Assembly: GCF_014646155.1 (NCBI RefSeq)
Contig: NZ_BMMX01000001.1
Location: 1,152,321 to 1,216,320, forward strand
From: Mangrovihabitans endophyticus
GTDB lineage: Bacteria > Actinomycetota > Actinomycetes > Mycobacteriales > Micromonosporaceae
Length of the DNA stretch: 64,000 nucleotides
Reading direction: 5' to 3'
The position numbers and the translations under genes are program-made. Positions 53,096 through 62,191 of the stretch are shown here, piece by piece (position 1 is the stretch's first letter; the number at the start of each line of letters is the position of its first letter). The notes below the pieces were generated by a model. That model was not told the origin of the DNA and made no database searches. It saw nothing but the letters and a program-made list of their open reading frames with translations.

Positions 53096-53668
53096 TCAGA
53101 TCTGCGGGCCGACGGTGATGAAGAACCAGAGCGAGGCGGTGAGCCAGAGACCGGCCAGCGTGACGAACACCAGTCCACCGGCCAGCGGCAGCGCCCAACC
53201 CGGCGCGGCCGGTGCGCGCAGGATCAGCATCTTCGTGGTGAACGCGCCGAAGAACAGGCAACCGGCCAGTGAGTGAAGCAGCGTCCGCGGGTCCTGATAG
53301 GACGCGCCGAGGGCGTACAGGCAATGCACGGCCACCGGCACCGCCAGCAGGAAGGCCGCTCGTCCGGACCAGCGGTGCAGCCCGGCGGTCCAGCGGGGCG
53401 CGGTCAGCCCGGGAACCCGCCCGTACATCACCAGCGCCGACGCCAGTTGCACCAGCGCGAGCATGCCGGAGGCCGAAGCCAGCCACACCTTGACGGTCAC
53501 CGGGCTGGAGAATCCGGCCAGGCTGACACCCACGCCGGTCGGCGTGTGCAGGCTGCCGTAGACCCCGATGGTGATCGCGGCGGCGCCACCGACGGCGACC
53601 GGCACCAGCAGCGTGCGCGTGCCGGGGGAGCGGGAGGACGGATGGTCTGCCTGTCCGGCGGCCTGCAT
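53096..53668 (-). CDS. DUF6529 membrane protein, possible heme-b carrier
   Basis: A 190-residue integral membrane protein with about five helices. His98 (GLHRWSG), His115 (VAVHCLY) and His132 (LLHSLAG) lie at 17-residue spacing in or next to neighbouring helices, the way cytochrome b561 and ferric-reductase-like proteins hold heme. Heme binding is inference from this pattern. The next gene encodes an outer Rieske protein, an attractive electron partner. GTG at 53680 is in frame but GGGAGG then falls inside the gene, so the ATG at 53668 is preferred. Confidence 0.72.
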   Translation of the reverse strand: MQAAGQADHPSSRSPGTRTLLVPVAVGGAAAITIGVYGSLHTPTGVGVSLAGFSSPVTVKVWLASASGMLALVQLASALVMYGRVPGLTAPRWTAGLHRWSGRAAFLLAVPVAVHCLYALGASYQDPRTLLHSLAGCLFFGAFTTKMLILRAPAAPGWALPLAGGLVFVTLAGLWLTASLWFFITVGPQI

Positions 53669-53701
53669 GGAACCTCCCACGGGTGGGCGTACGGCGGGAC
53701 A

Positions 53702-54430
53702 TCATCGGCTGCCGTCGGCGGGCGCCGCGGTTACCTGGATGCCATCGATGGTCGCGGTTCCGGTCGTCAGGTCAAGAGCGGACGGGCGCTTCAGTGTGCC
53801 GTTCACGGTGGCCAGTCCGACCTGCGTGCCGTCGCGCAGCACGATCCACCCGCCGACGATCTTCGCGCCACGCACGTTGGCGGCGGCGCGGTACAGGCCG
53901 CCCGGCTTCTTCACCTTCGTGATGGAGAACTTCCACGTCCGCTCGCCGACCCGCACGGTCCCGCTGGCCTTGCCGGCGTCCTCGTCGTAGGTGCCGTCCA
54001 ACCGGGCTTCCTTCTTGCCGGTCAGCGCCAGGCGGCCGTCCGACGCGACGCCCTTGAGCCACGCCTCGACCCGCTTGCCGTCGCACAGGTAGGCGATCGC
54101 CGTGCCGTCCTTCGCCGCGATGGCCAGGGTGCCCGGCTTGAGATGCCCGGCCCAGGTGGCGGTCACCGGCGCCGGTGCGGCGAGCGTCTCCCGGTCGATC
54201 GCAGCGGAGGAGGCGGATGTCGCCGGCGCGGCCGGGGACGTCGCGGACCGCTGCGGCGCGGCCTGGACCGGATCGGCCACCCGCGGTGGCGCCGAGAGGG
54301 AGACCTGCGGATCGGCGGCCGGCTGCAGCGCCGCGTCGCCGTTCCCGGTCGCCTGCATGCTCAGCAGGAACAGCACGGCCGCCACGCCGATGCCGGCGAG
54401 CAGGGTGATCAACGGGCCGTTGCGCTTCAT
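53702..54430 (-). CDS. Membrane-anchored or secreted protein, unknown
   Basis: A 242-residue protein: short basic N-terminus, one helix (PLITLLAGIGVAAVLFLLSMQA), an Ala/Pro/Ser-rich linker (about 30-85) and a compact beta-rich domain (about 88-235) with repeated AxxDGT-type strands and KVKKPGGLYRAA. A single Cys is seen (AYLCDGKRV). I recognise no characterised family. GGAGG stands 5 nt before the ATG. It leads the leftward redox/sigma group, 33 nt before the DUF6529 gene. Confidence 0.7.
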   Translation of the reverse strand: MKRNGPLITLLAGIGVAAVLFLLSMQATGNGDAALQPAADPQVSLSAPPRVADPVQAAPQRSATSPAAPATSASSAAIDRETLAAPAPVTATWAGHLKPGTLAIAAKDGTAIAYLCDGKRVEAWLKGVASDGRLALTGKKEARLDGTYDEDAGKASGTVRVGERTWKFSITKVKKPGGLYRAAANVRGAKIVGGWIVLRDGTQVGLATVNGTLKRPSALDLTTGTATIDGIQVTAAPADGSR

Positions 54431-54629
54431 GACGTCCTCCCGTCGCGATGGTGTCCTCACCAGCAGGTCCGCGCGAGAAGCGCATTCGGTTCGCGGCGGC
54501 GCCGAATTTTTTCCTCCGGCTCGGATTCGCTCCACGGGAGAACCGAAACGCGGTGTCGGTGCGGAGAACCGGCAGCACCGGGCGCCGCGCCGCGGCCACG
54601 TCCGGGCACGGCGACGCGGGGAGGCGATC

Positions 54630-55502
54630 ATGTCGGTGACCATGAACCCTTATCGATCCGGCTTCACGGTGGACACGGCCGTGCGGCTCGCTCCGCCGGG
54701 TGGGCGCGCCCGCCCGCGGGTGCCGGCCCGGCCCGCCCTGTTCGCCCTGGCGGCCCTGATCCCCGCCACCCTGCTCACCGCGGGGCTGAGCGCTGCCGGG
54801 CTGGTCCGCCCGATGTGGTGGCTCGTCCTCACGGCGGTCCTGCCCGCCGTCGCGGCGGTGGCACCGGCCGCCTACCGCGCCGGGCGCGCCGCCGAGCGGA
54901 CCCGATACCTGCGCATGTCGCACGACACGGTGCTGCAGACCCTGGAGGCGATGGCCAAGGCGTCGGACGCCGACCCGGCGGGTGCCGGTGCGGAGCTGGC
55001 CCGGCTGCGCGATGCCGCCCGCCGGGAGGCGTCGCTGCTGCGTCGCAGCCTGGCCGAGCTGGCCGGGGACCGCCACGCCGGGTCCGGGGTGACACCGACG
55101 CTGGCGGAGGTGATCGCCGGCCTGCCCGATGCGGCTCCGCCGGTGGAGCTGCTGGCCGACGCCGACCTTCCGCGGCTCGCCGCCGCGTCGCGCGAGGCGC
55201 TGCGCGACGCCGTCCGGGAGGCACTCGGCAACGCGGTGAAGCACGCCGCGGCGCGCCGGATCGTGGTGCGGGTGACCGCCGCCGGCGTCGGCGTCCAGGT
55301 GGTCGTGCGCGACGACGGGCGCGGCTTCGACCCGCGCCGTACCGTCCCGGGATTCGGCACGCGGGAGTCGATCTCCGCGCGCCTGCGCGAGGCGGGCGGA
55401 TCGGCGGAGATCGAGTCCCGTCCCGGGCGGGGAACCCGGGTGCGGCTCTGGGCGCCGTCCACCGTCATCACCACCCGCCTGCGTCGGCGTCCTCGCCGAT
55501 GA
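54630..55502 (+). CDS. Orphan membrane histidine-kinase-like protein
   Basis: A 290-residue protein with two membrane helices (about 35-55 and 62-80), a short helical region with RMSHDTVLQTLEAM, which resembles the HDxxxQ phospho-acceptor of NarX/HisKA_3 kinases (His about 97), and an HATPase domain (EALGNAVKHAAARRIVV, RDDGRGFDPRR, FGTRESISARLREAGG). No response regulator lies nearby. It is divergent from the redox group and overlaps the convergent PPE-like gene by 35 bp. GGAGG stands 5 nt before the ATG. Confidence 0.83.
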   Translation: MSVTMNPYRSGFTVDTAVRLAPPGGRARPRVPARPALFALAALIPATLLTAGLSAAGLVRPMWWLVLTAVLPAVAAVAPAAYRAGRAAERTRYLRMSHDTVLQTLEAMAKASDADPAGAGAELARLRDAARREASLLRRSLAELAGDRHAGSGVTPTLAEVIAGLPDAAPPVELLADADLPRLAAASREALRDAVREALGNAVKHAAARRIVVRVTAAGVGVQVVVRDDGRGFDPRRTVPGFGTRESISARLREAGGSAEIESRPGRGTRVRLWAPSTVITTRLRRRPRR

Positions 55503-56736
55503 CCGGGGCGGTCATCGCCGCGCTCTCGCCCCACACGTCCTCGGTCTCCACCAGCCACGGCGGGAGTCTGCGGCCGCCGCCGCCCTCGCCGCCCATGCCC
55601 ATCGGCATCATCGGCATCATGGGCATCATCGGCCGTGCGGAGGCCGCCCCGGCCCCGGCCCCGGCGGCGGCACCGACACCGGCCGCGGCGGTGACGCCCC
55701 CCGCGGTGGCCGTGCCGCCGATGTCCGGGGCATCGGGCAGCGGTCCCAGACCGCCACCGGAGAGCGAACCCAAGTCCGCGCCGCCGAGCGATCCGCCCCC
55801 GCCGGGGAGCGGGTCGAGGCCGCCGCCCGCGCTCAGCTCGTCGAGCTCCGCGGCGTCGGCGTCCGGACCGGGCAGCCCGCCGGGTGGCGGGCCGGACCCG
55901 GCCAGATCGCCGATCTGCTGGTCGCCGATCTGCTGGTCGTCGATGTCCGGGTCGTCGATGTCCGGATCCGCCGGACCGACCGTGGCGTCCGGCGGTACCG
56001 GGGTTTGCGGATCTGCCGGTGGGTGAGCGGGGGAGTAGCCGTCCGCCTGGCGGCGCGGCGTCAACAGGCTCGGCACGAAACGCCGGCCCAGTACGGCGGC
56101 GGTGGCCAGCCCGGCGGGCAGCATCCGTCCGAACAACGGATCCGGGCCACCGCGGCCGGCGCTCGAACCCCCCGGCCCGCTCGGGCTGCCGAAGACCAGC
56201 TTGGCCGGCGGTAGCGTTCCGGCGGGAACCCCGTCGCGTCCCGGTGCCCCGGCGGTCGCCGGGTCGGCGGCGCCGGGCAGCAACTGCGACATCGCCTCGT
56301 GGAACTGCGCCGCCAGCACCAGGTATCGCTCCGCGAGCTCGGCCATCACCAGGATCGCCTGGCGGCGCGCCGCCTCACCGGACACCGCGGGCATCGCGGT
56401 CCACGCCGCGTACAGGGCCTCCCCGGCGGCGTACGCGAGGTCGCGCATCTCCTGCGCGGCGTCCGCCACCCGCCGGATGCCGGTCAGCAGGTCGCCGGCC
56501 ATCACCTGGAAACGGTCGGCGGCGACACCGGACCAGGTCCGGCGCAGTTCCGTCGTCCGGTCGGCCACGTCGTCCGCGCGTTCGTGCAGCGCGGCGGCCA
56601 CATCGGCCCACACGTCCCCGGCGGCGGTCACCGCGTTCGGGTTGCTCGCCGACAGGGCACGAATGAGTTCGGCGTGCGGGTAGCGGGAGAAGTCGGTCCA
56701 GATCTCCGGACGCTCGGGCACGGCTTGCATCGTCAC
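55468..56736 (-). CDS. PPE-like WXG protein of the type VII locus
   Basis: A 422-residue putative type VII secretion substrate. The N-terminal 150 residues form helices with a WXG turn (RRTWSGVAADRF, Trp68-Gly70). The rest is low complexity: a Pro/Asp-rich linker with two adjacent 5-residue duplications (PDIDD twice, QQIGD twice), a Gly-rich region and a Met-rich stretch (MMPMMPMMPMGMGG), closing with PPWLVETEDVWGES, a tail typical of such locus-linked proteins. The GTG start overlaps the EspC-like stop by 4 nt. The function outside the cell is unknown. Confidence 0.75.
   Translation of the reverse strand: MTMQAVPERPEIWTDFSRYPHAELIRALSASNPNAVTAAGDVWADVAAALHERADDVADRTTELRRTWSGVAADRFQVMAGDLLTGIRRVADAAQEMRDLAYAAGEALYAAWTAMPAVSGEAARRQAILVMAELAERYLVLAAQFHEAMSQLLPGAADPATAGAPGRDGVPAGTLPPAKLVFGSPSGPGGSSAGRGGPDPLFGRMLPAGLATAAVLGRRFVPSLLTPRRQADGYSPAHPPADPQTPVPPDATVGPADPDIDDPDIDDQQIGDQQIGDLAGSGPPPGGLPGPDADAAELDELSAGGGLDPLPGGGGSLGGADLGSLSGGGLGPLPDAPDIGGTATAGGVTAAAGVGAAAGAGAGAASARPMMPMMPMMPMGMGGEGGGGRRLPPWLVETEDVWGESAAMTAPVIGEDADAGGW
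55906..55965. repeat. Two adjacent 15-bp tandem duplications
   Basis: Units ATCGCCGATCTGCTG/GTCGCCGATCTGCTG (55906-55935) and GTCGTCGATGTCCGG twice (55936-55965) lie back to back and in frame in the PPE-like gene. Confidence 0.9.
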
Positions 56737-57107
56737 TCCAGTCCGCCTCGGCGGGACGTGTAGACCGTGCCCGCAGCCCGGTTCGCCAGCGACCGGTACG
56801 CCTGCGCCGCCGCCTCGTCCGCCTCCGCGTAACCGGCGGCAACCGCACGGGCGACCTCCTCGGCGAACCCGATGGCCACCGCCACCGCGTACGTGAGCTG
56901 GCCCATGCGCTGCACCGCTGCGGCATGCGCGTCGCGCAGCGCGTACGCCTCGGCGAACGCACCCAGCTCAAGCGGATGTGCGCCGAGAGCGGCGATCCGG
57001 TCCGCGGGCAGCCGCACCGCCTCGCGCTGCGCGGCCAGTTCGTCGGCCAGCGCCTCCACGTCGCCCGGTCGCACCTCGTACGACCCGGCGTTTCCCTCGA
57101 CGTTCAT
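56733..57107 (-). CDS. EspC-like type VII secretion-associated protein
   Basis: A 124-residue, nearly all-helical protein of the EspC/DUF2580-type family (SYEVRPGDVEALADELAAQREAVRLPADRIAALG; then GFAEEVARAVAAGYAEADEAAAQAYR). Such proteins are small secreted partners or substrates of ESX systems. It lies between the Esx pair and the PPE-like gene and is coupled to the latter by a GTGA overlap, so the two may form a secreted pair. GGGAGG stands 6 nt before the ATG. Confidence 0.75.
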   Translation of the reverse strand: MNVEGNAGSYEVRPGDVEALADELAAQREAVRLPADRIAALGAHPLELGAFAEAYALRDAHAAAVQRMGQLTYAVAVAIGFAEEVARAVAAGYAEADEAAAQAYRSLANRAAGTVYTSRRGGLE

Positions 57108-57194
57108 GTTCTGCCTCCCGGAGAAACGGCGGCGGCGATGCCGTCTCCGGCGGACGATCCGCCGGAGAAGCACCGCCGGCCGCACAGCGGCGGC

Positions 57195-57497
57195 TCAGGA
57201 GAAATAGCTGGTGTTCTTGTTCTCCAGCGCCATCTGCGTGTCGTGCGCCTCGCTGACCTTCGCGGAGAACAAGGCGATGATCGACGTCACGTCGGCGATC
57301 GCCGCGCGCAGCCGCGACTCGGACTGTTCCGCGGCCTGACCGGCGGAGCTTCCCGAGGCGTACCAGGTCTCCTTGATCGGCATCAGCGACTGCACCAGGC
57401 CCTCCATGTTGGCGTCCAGGGCCTTGGCCTTGACCGACAGGGAGTCCGCGGCGGACCGCAGCGCGGCGAAGTCGACATTGATCACATCGGCGGGCAT
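57195..57497 (-). CDS. WXG100/Esx-like protein
   Basis: A 100-residue helical-hairpin protein with the turn ETWYASGSSAGQA (Trp45...Gly49), a one-residue-longer variant of the WXG turn. No C-terminal YxxxD/E signal is seen, so it probably leaves the cell as a dimer with its neighbour at 57529, which has the signal. It lies in the type VII operon downstream of EccC. Confidence 0.82.
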   Translation of the reverse strand: MPADVINVDFAALRSAADSLSVKAKALDANMEGLVQSLMPIKETWYASGSSAGQAAEQSESRLRAAIADVTSIIALFSAKVSEAHDTQMALENKNTSYFS

Positions 57498-57528
57498 GTC
57501 AGAAGCCTTTCTGTGCGAAGGGGGGCGG

Positions 57529-57876
57529 TCACGCCCCGGAGAGCCGGCCCAGCACCGCGCTGTTGCCGGCCTGTCCGACGAGGCTGGTCAGGGACGAGGC
57601 GACGTCCGTGTCGCCGGTGTCGTAGTTGGTCGCGCTGTCGTGCACGAGCTGGGACATGGTGTCCAGCTCCTGTCCGGCCTTCTGCATGTCCTCCTGGAGC
57701 CGGGCGTGCAACTGCCAGAACGCCTGCGCCTGCGCGCCGGCGTACCGGCTCAGCACGCTCGTGAGCTCGTTCTCCAGCGCGCTCATCGAGGAACGCGCGT
57801 CCGCGGCGGACTCGTTGAACCCGGTGATGGCTCGCGACATCGCCGCGGCATCGCTCTGATAGCCCGTACCGGCCAT
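57529..57876 (-). CDS. WXG100/Esx-like protein with YxxxD signal
   Basis: A 115-residue helical hairpin. The usual W-x-G turn reads Tyr45-Ala-Gly47 (SRYAGAQAQAFW). A C-terminal YDTGD (Tyr85-Asp89) fits the YxxxD/E export signal of EsxB-type proteins, which EccC recognises. It is the first small gene after EccC (150-nt gap) and 31 nt before the second Esx gene. GGGAGG precedes the ATG. Confidence 0.82.
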   Translation of the reverse strand: MAGTGYQSDAAAMSRAITGFNESAADARSSMSALENELTSVLSRYAGAQAQAFWQLHARLQEDMQKAGQELDTMSQLVHDSATNYDTGDTDVASSLTSLVGQAGNSAVLGRLSGA

Positions 57877-58026
57877 GACGGATCCTCCCTTCTCTGATGT
57901 GGACGGACCTGCCGGGTGGATGTTTCGGGTTGTCGGCGGTCCTTGTGCTTTTCAGCCTAGGAATCGGGAAGCCGTGCCAGCACGGCACTTCTACCCCTTC
58001 TGTGCGACCCGGTCGCCGGGGGCGCG

Positions 58027-61000
58027 TCAGTCCTCGCCCGGCGGCGGTGACCAGGCGACCTGGACGACCGGTGCGCCGTCCCGGCGGCCCACGTACCGGC
58101 CCTGCCCCGGCGGCCGGGGTGCCGGCTTGACGCCGCCCAGCAGCGCGCCTTCCTCGGCGGCGCCGGACAGCAGCACACCCGGCGATCCGAGCTCACGCAG
58201 GCGTTGCATCACCGGCTCGTACATCGCCCGCCCCGCGCCGCCGGTGCGGCGGGCCAGCACCAGATGCAGACCGATGTCGCGCGCCTGCGGCAGCAGGTCG
58301 AGCAGGGCGGCCACCGGGTTGCCGCCCTGCGCGGCCACCAGGTCGTAGTCGTCGATCACCAGGAACAGCTCCGGTCCGGTCCACCAGCTTCGGCGGCGCA
58401 ACTGGTCGGCGGTCACGTCCGGGCCGGGCAGGCGCGCCCGCATTCCGGTGACCACATCGCCCATCAGAGCGGTCAAGGTCGGCTCGGAGCCCGCGTACCC
58501 CAGCAGATGGTCGCCGGTGACCACGTCGAGCAGGCTGCGCCGGAAGTCGGCCACCAGAATCGCGGCCTCGGCGGGGGTGTACCGGTCGGCGATCCCGCGG
58601 GCCAGCAGCCGCAGCAGGCCGGACTTGCCCGCCTCGGTGTCGCCGAACACCAGCAGGTGCGGTTCGGCGTCGAAGTCCACGAAGACCGGCTTGAGGTCGG
58701 ATTCGGCCAACCCGAACGGCACCCGGTGGTCCCCCTCCGGCACCGGCATGTCGCCTGCCGGCACCAGGCGCGGCAGCAGCCGCACCGGTGGGGCGGGCTC
58801 GCCCGGCCATGCTTCGCGGACCCGCTGAGACAGCCGCGTCGCGCCGGACGCGACGTCGGCACCGGCGTCGGCGTCGTCCGGCCCGTGGCCCAGCACCGGC
58901 AGCGCGGTGAGGAAGTGCAACTTGTCCCGGGTGATGCCGCGGCCGGGGGAATCCGGGACGCCGGCCGCGGCGCGCCGGTCGACCGCCGAGTCGGACGGGT
59001 CGCCCAGACGCAGCTCGAACTGAGTGCCGATCATGTCCCGCATGGCGGGCCGCAGTTCCATCCAGCGGTTCACCGACAGCAGGAGGTGAATGCCGAATCC
59101 CAAACCCCGCGCCGCCAGGCCGGTCACCGCCTCCTCGAGTTCCTCGAACTCCTGGCGCAATGTCATCCATCCGTCGACGACCAGGAAGACATCACCGAAC
59201 TCGCGTCCGTCGGCGGTCGGCGGCCGATGGCGGCGGAAAGCCGCGATGGAGTCGATGCCGTGCTCCGGGAAGGCCACCTCCCGCTCGGCGAGCAAGGCGG
59301 TCACCTCGGCCACGATGCGCCGGCACCGCTGCGGATCGCGTCGGCTGCCCAGCCCGCTGACGTGCGGCAGCCCGGAGAGCGTGGACAGCGTGCCGCCGCC
59401 GAAGTCCAGCAGGAAGAACTGCGCCTCGCGGGGGGTGTGGGTGAGCGCCAGCGCGCCGGTCAGGCTGCGCAGCAAGGTGCTCTTGCCGCTCTGCGGCGCA
59501 CCCACCACGACGGCGTGCCCCGCGGCGCCGGACAGGTCCGCCCACAGCACGTCACGGCGCTGCTCGAACGGCTTGTCCACCCAGCCGAGCGGCACGGTCA
59601 GGCACCCGTTGCCGGCGAATCCGCCCGCGCAGAGCCCGCGGTCCGCGTCGGCCGACAGCGGCGGCAGCAGATCGTCCAGGGCGGGCGGCTCGTGCAGCGG
59701 AGGCAACCAGATGCGGTGCGCGGCCGGGCCCCGGCCGGTGAGTCGATCCAGCAGGACCTCCATGGTGGACGGACCGGTGGTCGCCGCCGGTGGCGGTGCC
59801 GGTCGCACCGCCGGTGCCTCGGGCTCGGCCGTAGTCGCGCCGCCCGCGGTCGCGCCGCGGTCCGCGATCGCCGTCACCGTGAACGGCACCGGATCCGGCG
59901 GGCGCCGGTGTCCCGGCCGGGCACCGCCGGACACCGGCGCGGTGCGCACCGGACCGGACACGTACGCCGCCTTGAACTGCACCATCGTGGTGGTGTCCTG
60001 TTTGAGGTAGCCGACGCCGGGCTCGGCCGGCAGGTGGTACGCGTCCGGCACGCCGAGCACCGTCCGGCTCTCCGCCGCGGAGAACGTCCGCAAGCCGATC
60101 CGATAGCTCAGGTGGCTCTCCAGACCGCGCAGGCGTCCCTCCTCCAACCGCTGCGAGGCGAGCAGCAGATGGATCGCCAGGCTGCGGCCCAGCCGGCCGA
60201 TCATCACGAACAGTTCGGTGAACTCGGGACGCGCCGACAACAGCTCGCTGAACTCGTCGATCACCACCAGCAGCGACGGCAACGGGCGCAGATCCGCCCC
60301 GGCCGATCGGGCCTGCTCGTAGTCGCGCACCGAGGCGTAGTTGCCGGCCTCGCGCAGCAACTCCTGACGGCGGATCATCTCCCCCCGCAACGCGTCGCCC
60401 ATGCGATCGACAAGGGTCAGCTCGGCAGCCAGGTTGGTGATGACCGCGCAGGTGTGCGGCAGGCCGGCCATGCCGGTGAAGGTCGCGCCGCCCTTGAAGT
60501 CGATCAGGGCCAGGTTGAGCGTCTCCGAGGAATGCGTGGTCACCAAGCCGGTGACCAGGGTGCGCAGCAGCTCGCTCTTGCCCGAGCCGGTCGCGCCGAT
60601 CACCAGGCCGTGCGGGCCCATGCCGCCCTCGGCGGACTCCTTCAGGTCGATCTCCACCGGTACGCCGTCCGCGTCGGTGCCCAGCGGAATGCGCAGACGT
60701 TCCCGCGCCGTACGCGGACGCCAGCATCGTGCCGTGTCGAGTTGCCGAGGATCGCCCAGTTCGAGCAGGTCGGCGAGCCCGGACGGGCCGGTGTGCCGCG
60801 ACCCGGAGTGCGTCGGCGCCGGATGGAACCACGGTGCGAACTGCCGGGCGGTCGCCTCCGCGGCGACCGCGTCCAGGCGGTCCGGCGTGCCGATGAGCGC
60901 CACCGCGTCGCGTCGCCGCGCGCCCAGCCGCCCGTCGTCGGCCACCACCAGATCCAGGACGGCCGGGGCGCGGCGTTCGTGCTCGCCGCCGACCGCGACG

Positions 61001-62010
61001 ACGGTGACCCCGGCGAGCCCTTCGCCGGCCACCGCCCAGGCGGACGCCGCACCGGGACCGCCGTCCACCACGATCACCAGGTGCGCCCGGCCGGCCGGCG
61101 CACCCGCCCCGGCCTGGAAGCGTGGCCGGTCCTGGGTCAGCCCGGCCAGCAGCGGTTCCAGATCACCGGGGCGGTGGCCGAACAGGCGTGCCGGGCCGGC
61201 GGCGTCGGCCCGGTCCGGATGGCCGGCGTGCGGGAGCCATTTCACCCAGCCCCAGTCGGCTTCGAGCCGCCGGTCGGCGCAGACCGCGATCCGCATCTCC
61301 TGCGGCGGGTGCAGCGCGGCGAGCTGGGCCACCATGGCGCGGGCGAGGTCGCGGGCGGTCGACGGGTCGCCGCCGATCGACACGCGGGTGAAGGCTCGCA
61401 GGGACACCGCCACGGGCAGCCCGTCCACCGCCGCGTACGCCCGGATGAAGTGCCGCAGCGAGGTCGCGGAGACCGGGTCGAGGTCTTCCAGCGGGGCGGT
61501 CTGCGGTGCGCGCAGGGCGGTCGCCGACCGTTGCGCGCCGAGCCCGATGCGCACCCGCCCGAAATCGGCGTCCGCGCCGCGCCGCCGCCACATCGCGGGC
61601 GTCCCGGCAAGGGACCACAGCTCGGCCGGCGCCGGCAGCGTCGCCGTCATCGTCTCGCGCTGCAGACGTGCGCCCTGGCGGACCGTCTCCCGCAGACCGG
61701 CGAGGTAGCGCAGATAGTCCCGGCGCTCGTCGTTGATCTGTGCCTTGCGGGCCGCGCCGCCCCGCGACACCCCCATGACGAGCATGCCGACCAGGACGAT
61801 CACGAACAGCCCACCGAACACGATGGTGCCCGCGCCGCTCGACCGTCCGATATAGACGAATGCCATGGCGCCCATGCCGAGCATCATCGGGAGCATGAAC
61901 ATGAGCTGCTGGGACTGACCCGCGCCACCGCGCGGAATGGCGGGCGGCGCCTGCAGGACGATCTCCTGCGGCGGCCTCGGCGTGGACGTGCCGGAACGGT
62001 CGGCGGGCAT
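58027..62010 (-). CDS. eccC: EccC, type VII secretion FtsK/SpoIIIE ATPase (fused)
   Basis: Membrane motor of the type VII secretion system, 1327 residues, EccCa and EccCb in one chain. Two membrane helices (about 36-56 and 62-80) are followed by three P-loop ATPase domains with Walker A GATGSGKS (472-479), GAPQSGKS (837-844) and GDTEAGKS (1123-1130). Walker B: VVIDEF (582-587) is canonical; FLVVDGW (942-948) and FLVIDDYD (1216-1223) lack the usual Glu, so domain 1 is probably the main ATPase. The ATG at 62010 has AAGGAG at 7 nt. It leads the leftward operon with the Esx genes. Confidence 0.95.
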   Translation of the reverse strand: MPADRSGTSTPRPPQEIVLQAPPAIPRGGAGQSQQLMFMLPMMLGMGAMAFVYIGRSSGAGTIVFGGLFVIVLVGMLVMGVSRGGAARKAQINDERRDYLRYLAGLRETVRQGARLQRETMTATLPAPAELWSLAGTPAMWRRRGADADFGRVRIGLGAQRSATALRAPQTAPLEDLDPVSATSLRHFIRAYAAVDGLPVAVSLRAFTRVSIGGDPSTARDLARAMVAQLAALHPPQEMRIAVCADRRLEADWGWVKWLPHAGHPDRADAAGPARLFGHRPGDLEPLLAGLTQDRPRFQAGAGAPAGRAHLVIVVDGGPGAASAWAVAGEGLAGVTVVAVGGEHERRAPAVLDLVVADDGRLGARRRDAVALIGTPDRLDAVAAEATARQFAPWFHPAPTHSGSRHTGPSGLADLLELGDPRQLDTARCWRPRTARERLRIPLGTDADGVPVEIDLKESAEGGMGPHGLVIGATGSGKSELLRTLVTGLVTTHSSETLNLALIDFKGGATFTGMAGLPHTCAVITNLAAELTLVDRMGDALRGEMIRRQELLREAGNYASVRDYEQARSAGADLRPLPSLLVVIDEFSELLSARPEFTELFVMIGRLGRSLAIHLLLASQRLEEGRLRGLESHLSYRIGLRTFSAAESRTVLGVPDAYHLPAEPGVGYLKQDTTTMVQFKAAYVSGPVRTAPVSGGARPGHRRPPDPVPFTVTAIADRGATAGGATTAEPEAPAVRPAPPPAATTGPSTMEVLLDRLTGRGPAAHRIWLPPLHEPPALDDLLPPLSADADRGLCAGGFAGNGCLTVPLGWVDKPFEQRRDVLWADLSGAAGHAVVVGAPQSGKSTLLRSLTGALALTHTPREAQFFLLDFGGGTLSTLSGLPHVSGLGSRRDPQRCRRIVAEVTALLAEREVAFPEHGIDSIAAFRRHRPPTADGREFGDVFLVVDGWMTLRQEFEELEEAVTGLAARGLGFGIHLLLSVNRWMELRPAMRDMIGTQFELRLGDPSDSAVDRRAAAGVPDSPGRGITRDKLHFLTALPVLGHGPDDADAGADVASGATRLSQRVREAWPGEPAPPVRLLPRLVPAGDMPVPEGDHRVPFGLAESDLKPVFVDFDAEPHLLVFGDTEAGKSGLLRLLARGIADRYTPAEAAILVADFRRSLLDVVTGDHLLGYAGSEPTLTALMGDVVTGMRARLPGPDVTADQLRRRSWWTGPELFLVIDDYDLVAAQGGNPVAALLDLLPQARDIGLHLVLARRTGGAGRAMYEPVMQRLRELGSPGVLLSGAAEEGALLGGVKPAPRPPGQGRYVGRRDGAPVVQVAWSPPPGED

Positions 62011-62191
62011 GGGAACGCTCCTTGCCGGAGAGAGTGGCCGGACTCCTACCGGTTCACCCTCGCGCTCCGGGCGGCCGTGGATGCAGGGCATTTCGCGGGG
62101 CCGGGGGTGGGCATTTCCGCCGTGTCCGGCCCCCTGGCGAGCTTCGTAGCGTGACTGGCGTACCGGCACAGCGACGACCGAGGAGGACGAC

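Noticed and set aside
58204..62154. A 1316-codon open frame antisense to eccC
   Set aside because: It mirrors the codon pattern of eccC in GC-rich DNA, is rich in Arg/Gly/Gln/His without domains, and has no plausible start signal.
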